Below are positions 59,139 through 64,000 of a stretch of 64,000 nucleotides of DNA, one piece after another. A model generated the notes under the pieces. It was not told where the DNA came from. It saw nothing but the letters and a program-made list of their open reading frames with translations, and did no database searches. Position 1 is the first letter of the stretch, and the number at the start of each line of letters is the position of its first letter. The position numbers and the translations under genes are program-made. Source of the stretch: Callorhinus ursinus (Eukaryota; Chordata; Mammalia; Carnivora; Otariidae); contig NW_020312904.1 in the NCBI RefSeq assembly GCF_003265705.1, positions 2,669,936 through 2,733,935 on the forward strand, given 5' to 3'.

Positions 59139-62100
59139 ACAGGGCACAGGAGATGAATTCCCACCCCGCCCGCCCGCCCACCGTCCTTTTCTGGGCACGA
59201 GCCTTCCCAAGTGCTCCTCATCCACTTCTTGGAGCACAGAACAACAGAAAAAGAAAATCTCCTCTTTCTTGAAATCATTTCCCAAGGTTCTTGCTGGTCT
59301 ATTTTTTCTAGAGGATGGCGTCAGCTCAGATCCTGCCACTGCTGCGTGTCCTGCCTCTGAGAGGGAGCCTGGGCCTCGGGAAGACTGCCGCTCACGCAGG
59401 GGGGCAGGGATATGGAAGCAGGGGATGCAGGAGCGGACTCCAGGGATGCAGAGCAGGAGCAAAGGAGAAGCCCACCTAGGGCCACCTCGGAGCCACAGCC
59501 TGAGGCCTCCATCCCAGGCTCCCTGACGAGGAGACAGCGAGCAGGAAACAGGGGCAAACTGTAACGGGGGGCAGAGCCAGCCCCACGTCACAGGGCCTCA
59601 GGGAGCAGCGGAACGGAGCCTGAGCAATGGGCAAAGGACGAGCTCGGGGGCTACCTGCATCACAGATGCAAGGGCAGTGCTGCACTGTGCTCCTGAAGAC
59701 ATGTAGGGGATGGGGCAGCAGAGTTCTAGAACCTTCCATGGACACTCGCAGTCTGGGCAGAGAGGTGCTCTCTGCACATACAGCCTCTCCTGGCCTGGCC
59801 CTCAGGATGAGTGAACGATGAGGCTTGTTCTCCCAGGGGACACATGGGTAAACTGGGGCAAGGACATCCAAAGATTCAACGGCAGATATCGTGAAGGCGG
59901 CTTCCTCAAGCATCTACCTGAGGGCGCCACAGGGGACCACAGTGGGGATCGGGGGACCTGGATGTTAGTACCCCCACCAGAGTCCAGGCTGCCCAGCCCA
60001 GGCTGGCTAACAGGCCAGCAAGGGCCTGGGGGTTTCCCCGCAGGTCCACCAAGGCTCCCAGGACAGGGCACCAGTGCACGCAATTTTAACAAGCTAGAGA
60101 AGACCAGCGCTACTTGGAGGGGGTGGGCTCATGGGAAGCAGGCAGGGGCAGAACCAGGGAGAATCTTGCAATGGCCTTCATTTAACCCTCAGCTGCTCAG
60201 TCAACCCAGGGGTCTCTCTGAGTGTGGAGGGCCCGGCAGAGGCTTGGGAGGCCAAACAGCGGTCTGCAGGAGCCTGAGCAGCAGATACACAGAGGCTGCT
60301 CCCCACAAGACGATGGGAGGTCCTCCACTGACCGCTCAGCAGCTGGCCTGGCCGCCCACCTACACAGGCGAGGGTTAAGGTCCCCAGCATGCTCCAGGGC
60401 CAGGCCGCTCTGAAGAACAGCTCCCCCCCACCCCCCCGCCTTGCTCGGCTGCCACCTCCGCATCCTGGCAGCTCTCTCCAACCCTGGCTCTCTGGCTGCT
60501 ATCCTCGGGAAGCAGATGGACAGGGCCACGGTCAGCTTTGCTTAACCAGAATGATCGTACCAGGGTGGTTGCGAGACAAGATACAACTCCTGCTGGAGCT
60601 GTTTCTGCATATAGGGGTGAAACAGAAAGACCTACAGGAAGATCAAGTGGGAAATTACAGATTCAAGCTGAATTGCAGGTTTCTTTGCCATTAGGAGGGA
60701 GGCATCCAAGTGTAAAAAGGGGGCGGGCCGTGCATTCTCACCCCCTCTATAACTCACTCATTTCAACAGAAGCTCCAAGCATCAGCTGTTCTGGGGATGC
60801 TTTGTGCAGACCAGATAAAGGGCCGGCGGTGCAGGGACAGATGCTCAGAACCCCCACCCCCCTGGCGCCATGGTGGGGACCGCCTCCTGGCTCCCTCAGC
60901 ACCCCTCAGCCCTACGTCCAGTCACGCAGTACACACGACGGACTGTGTGACAGAAGCTCCTAGCCCGGGTCCCGCCTCAGCCCTGTGACACCCTGCTGCA
61001 CCCCCAGTGCTCCTGCAGATGTGGCACCATCGAATTCCAAGCGGAGAGCCTGTGGGTCCACATCCTCCTGCTCTGTGCCAGTACATGACCATGGGGCCCG
61101 GGGCTGCAGCCCCCGGGGAGCCAGCTGCACACACCCTCGGCGGGGGGCCTCACCCTTAGCCGGGGGGAGGGGGTGGTCCTCACATGGCAGGGACCAGAGG
61201 TTGGGGCAGTCACACACACACACAAATGCACACAAACGCACAGGGGTCTGAAACCAGGGGTCACACGAAGGGACCCGGCAGAGGGCGGGAGGTCTAACCT
61301 GCGAGAAGAGCTGTGGGCCCACACTGGGCCTGCACTGTCCCCTGCACGGTGACAGGGGTACGTGGCTGACAGGGAGCACAGAGAAGCATGGGGAAGCACG
61401 GTGCACCCGCAGGGGGCCCACCCGGAACCCACAGCCCGAAGCATGGAAGGCACAGCGGGCCACGGAGAGTAAAGCGAGGAAGTGCCCCACGGTCTTTCCT
61501 GAGAGCCAATGGCTTACGGGCAGGGAAGGTGACCTCCACTATAGAAACTCCTCTTCCAGCCAGCCCGGCATGGAAATGCAGCTGCAAGGCTGCCTTCTGT
61601 CCTGGTTTTTAGAGGAACACTGGTGCTTTATAGTGAGGGAGATAAAACCACTCACGTTCTCCAGCAACTTGTAACCACGAACAAAAATGACTTTGGGGAA
61701 TCATTTCAAAACCAGAATTCAATGGCCTACATTCAAAACCAAGACAACTTTTTCGTTTTAAGGTCAAGGAGAATCACTGTATTTGGAAGTCTCTACTTAC
61801 AATTTAATTAACTAGTCTCGGTTTGGCAATAAACCTGAACATCAATCTCAGGACGGAGGGTCACAGAGAGATCATCATTAAGGAGAAAAGCATCTAAATC
61901 ACAAGCTCAGAAGGCCTCACATTCTTGCGTTTCATTACACACTGGATGGCCATCACCACTTCCCAGGGTAAACATGCTCCCCACTTGAGCGGCTGAAAGC
62001 ACACTGCTCCTCACAGCGAGGGCACTCCAGTCACAGCATCTCCAACTGGTTCTGGGGAAGGAAAGGCCTGGGACGCAGACAGACGGCATCTCTAATGCTG

Positions 62101-62943
62101 GCACGTCAGCCCGGCCTCGGCTGCCCTGCGAGCTGAAAGCACAGTTGTAGGAGACCCTCTCCCCAGCCCTCCAGAACAGCCCAGCCAACACGGGAGGGAC
62201 GATGGCCTCCAGAGACCATGAAGCGGGCTGGGTGGTGGCAGCCAGATGATCTCGGAGGGCCTCCCCCCTGATTCCATGCTAAGTCCAGGCCTGCAAGAAA
62301 GAACTCCCAGGGCAACTGTTAACATCCTGTCTTCCGATATAGGACAGAATGTCCTCAGTGGTCACAACCCATCCACACACATCAATAAGGTCTTAAAACA
62401 TCAGCTAACCCCCCTGTCCTGCAGGGGATTCAAGTGTGGCCTCACCCACAGGCCACTAGCTCCAAGACCCTCTTGGGACCCGGCAGTCCAAGCAGGGGAG
62501 GAGAGCTGTCCCTCGGTTTTAGGAAAATAAGTCCCTCTCGACCTATTCAGGGGGAACACCTGAAAACAAGCTTAAATTGGGAAGAAAACACAAAGGGTCG
62601 GAGAGGCAGCAAGGGCTAGAGAGAGACAGAGCAGGAAGCCGGAGGGGGTCACAGAGGGGCCCCAAGTGACAAAGCTGCAGCCCCACTCTCCCGACACACC
62701 ACTCTGGCATGGGAGATGACAGGAGGGGCTACAGGCCTGACCCAACAGCAGGCTCCAAGACAACAGAGGGAGGGCCCTGGGACCTGGCTCCTGGCTCCTG
62801 CGGCAATGGCTGGCTGGTGAGGGCGAGGGCAGGGCAGGAAGTCCAGCACCAGGCCAATGTCAAGCCGCAACAGCTGCGGGGCTGGGAGCTCCGGGCCCCT
62901 CCGAGTCACTGGGGCACTCAGCTCCCATGTCTCATGGTGGAGC
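59139..62943. other. Intronic sequence, no gene seen
   Basis: Mixed composition. GC-rich at 59139-60500 and 60800-61500; AT-richer at 61600-61830. No exon or named repeat was confidently recognised. Frames overlap on both strands. Confidence 0.42.
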
Positions 62944-63162
62944 TCAGTATTTCAAAGCTCTGGCAGGTGCTACCTCCCGGATTATCTTGACAATCTTTGG
63001 GGATGGTGGGAAATATATTTGAAGACCGATACCCCAGATCGAGGCTCCTCCAAAGAGCACTGTCCCTGCAACCAGCACAATGGTCAGCCCGTGGGAGAAG
63101 CCAATAAATCCAAGGGGCCAGCAGGTGAGGAAAGGGTGCCGCTCAGTCAGCTGGGGGGACAT
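62944..63162 (-). other. Unidentified small reading frame with a hydrophobic segment (possible exon or pseudogene)
   Basis: A 72-codon minus-strand frame. Residues about 17-49 are strongly hydrophobic and Gly-rich (for example GLTIVLVAGTVLFGGASIWG), then PPSPKIVKIIREVAPARAL to a stop. A pyrimidine-rich TGTCCCCCCAG acceptor-like site sits just inside the frame at 63151-63158. I do not recognise the protein. It has no poly(A)-flanked retrocopy signature. Alternatives are a chance frame, an exon of an unknown minus-strand transcript, or a pseudogene fragment. Coding status is unproven; I would not treat it as a gene. Confidence 0.2.
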
Positions 63163-64000
63163 TCACATGGAGGCAAGACAATTCTCAGACAATCAAAACA
63201 GTCAACACTTAGCCGGTCATTTGTCTGCACACCCAGTGTTTTCCTGTCACTTCTCCTAATTACACAGCAGTTAGAAGGGGTCGTGCGTGCTCAGATTACA
63301 GAGCCTGTCCACATGCCAGATCGCCCCTTCCATGGATGAAAGGGCAGACGGGTGGAGACTTCAGAGTCTCAGGCAGAACAAAGGCCACGGAGGAGACCCC
63401 CCAGGGTACATGAACACATGGAGACAAGGATACCCCACACAGAGACTGCGTTAACCCGCCGCCCCCCAAACATCCACTCTGTAAATGGAGAGCCTCATCT
63501 TCAGACTGTGTGGAAGCAAGTCAAAGCCTCTCACGCTGCGGGAGCCCTCATGTGCAGGATGCTACAGTAACCCCTGATCCATGAATCCAGCAACATGCCA
63601 ACGTGGGATGGGCACAGTGTGCACGCCGGGCTGCTGGGGATTCTGCAGGACACCACAGACACAGGCTCAAAGCCAAGAGAAGGGACCCACTTGTTATTTC
63701 AAGATGGCATGTTAGACTTCCGGACCTCCTCCATCCTCACAGGGTGGCATGGAGGTGGGGCACCAGAAGGCACCAGATGCTGGCCAGGAGTCCCAAGAGG
63801 AACCATGTGAGGAACAATGTGAGGGTTGGGGACAGGGGTCTAGTGGTGGGCATCACCAGAGCACACTGCACCCGCTGCTGCCCGAGGAAATCCCGAGGCA
63901 CGGGCAGGGGCAGGCAGGGTTCTGAGCCCACAGGACACTGCTGGGCCCCCGGCGTGGGAGAGCTGGGATGGCTCTCCGTGTTCGATACCGAGCCAAGGTG
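63163..64000. other. Intronic sequence, no gene seen
   Basis: Mixed to GC-rich sequence at the window end; no exon or repeat was recognised. Confidence 0.42.

Larger units (their letters stand above)
44032..64000 (-). other. TBC1D22A: Upstream intron of TBC1D22A (partial)
   Basis: Everything to the right of the recognised exon lies 5' of it on the transcribed strand. No further minus-strand exon with TBC1D22A similarity and matching splice sites was seen, so this is inferred to be one large intron. It holds ancient repeats (MER5A, MIR, MaLR LTR, L2), one CAN SINE, simple repeats and unique sequence. Intron assignment is inference from gene orientation; a small exon without an obvious signature could have been missed by eye. 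Confidence 0.6.

Noticed and set aside
1..64000. Prokaryotic-type systems (CRISPR, operons, phage) hoped for in the window
   Set aside because: Repeat families, splice sites and the SINE identify vertebrate nuclear DNA; no such features are present.

Overview
This window is mammalian nuclear DNA, almost certainly from a carnivore. It is almost entirely non-coding. Two observations support this. First, one CAN-type (tRNA-Lys-derived, carnivore-specific) SINE with an intact tRNA-like head and A-rich tail lies at 54911-55101. It sits with a very old repeat set: L1M-type LINE, L2, MIR, MER5A and MaLR LTRs. Second, one protein-coding exon could be recognised. It is on the minus strand at 43904-44031 and encodes the part of the Rab-GAP (TBC) domain characteristic of TBC1D22A. 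Its sequence fits the A paralog better than my recollection of TBC1D22B. No complete gene, tRNA, rRNA, CRISPR array or prokaryote-style operon is present. The many open frames are chance frames in GC-rich intron.

Layout. 1-7061: intron sequence with a (CA)20 microsatellite and two AT-richer blocks. 7062-7434: two adjacent hAT-Charlie-type DNA transposon fossils. 7945-11190: a 5'-truncated old L1 on the minus strand, carrying an internal 77-bp tandem duplication. 11191-20000: mainly unique sequence that alternates GC-rich stretches with AT-rich, repeat-free islands, the best being 15650-16260, which look like candidate conserved regulatory elements. 20000-20345: MaLR LTR with an internal (CG)n(CA)n tract. 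20346-36600: GC-rich unique sequence with MIR fragments, a 21-bp minisatellite (23599-23738) and a CpG-dense block (28021-28290). 36629-37912: a local 110-bp duplication interleaved with L2. 39938-40700: a hAT fragment and an L1 with a 5' inversion. 42130-44031: an AT-rich candidate enhancer, a CpG-dense block with a TATA-like motif, then the TBC1D22A exon. 44032-64000: upstream intron with MER5A, MIR, MaLR LTR, CAN SINE, a GGAC/GGAT repeat, L2, and a short unidentified minus-strand reading frame with a hydrophobic segment (62944-63162).

The simplest reading is that the window lies within the large 3'-half introns of TBC1D22A, transcribed right to left. About 20 kb of the preceding intron and up to 44 kb of the following intron are included. 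The neighbouring exons were looked for by eye and not found, so they probably lie outside the window. No undescribed gene system was identified. The most interesting leads are the candidate regulatory islands, the two CpG-dense blocks, the local duplications and the unidentified frame near 63 kb.
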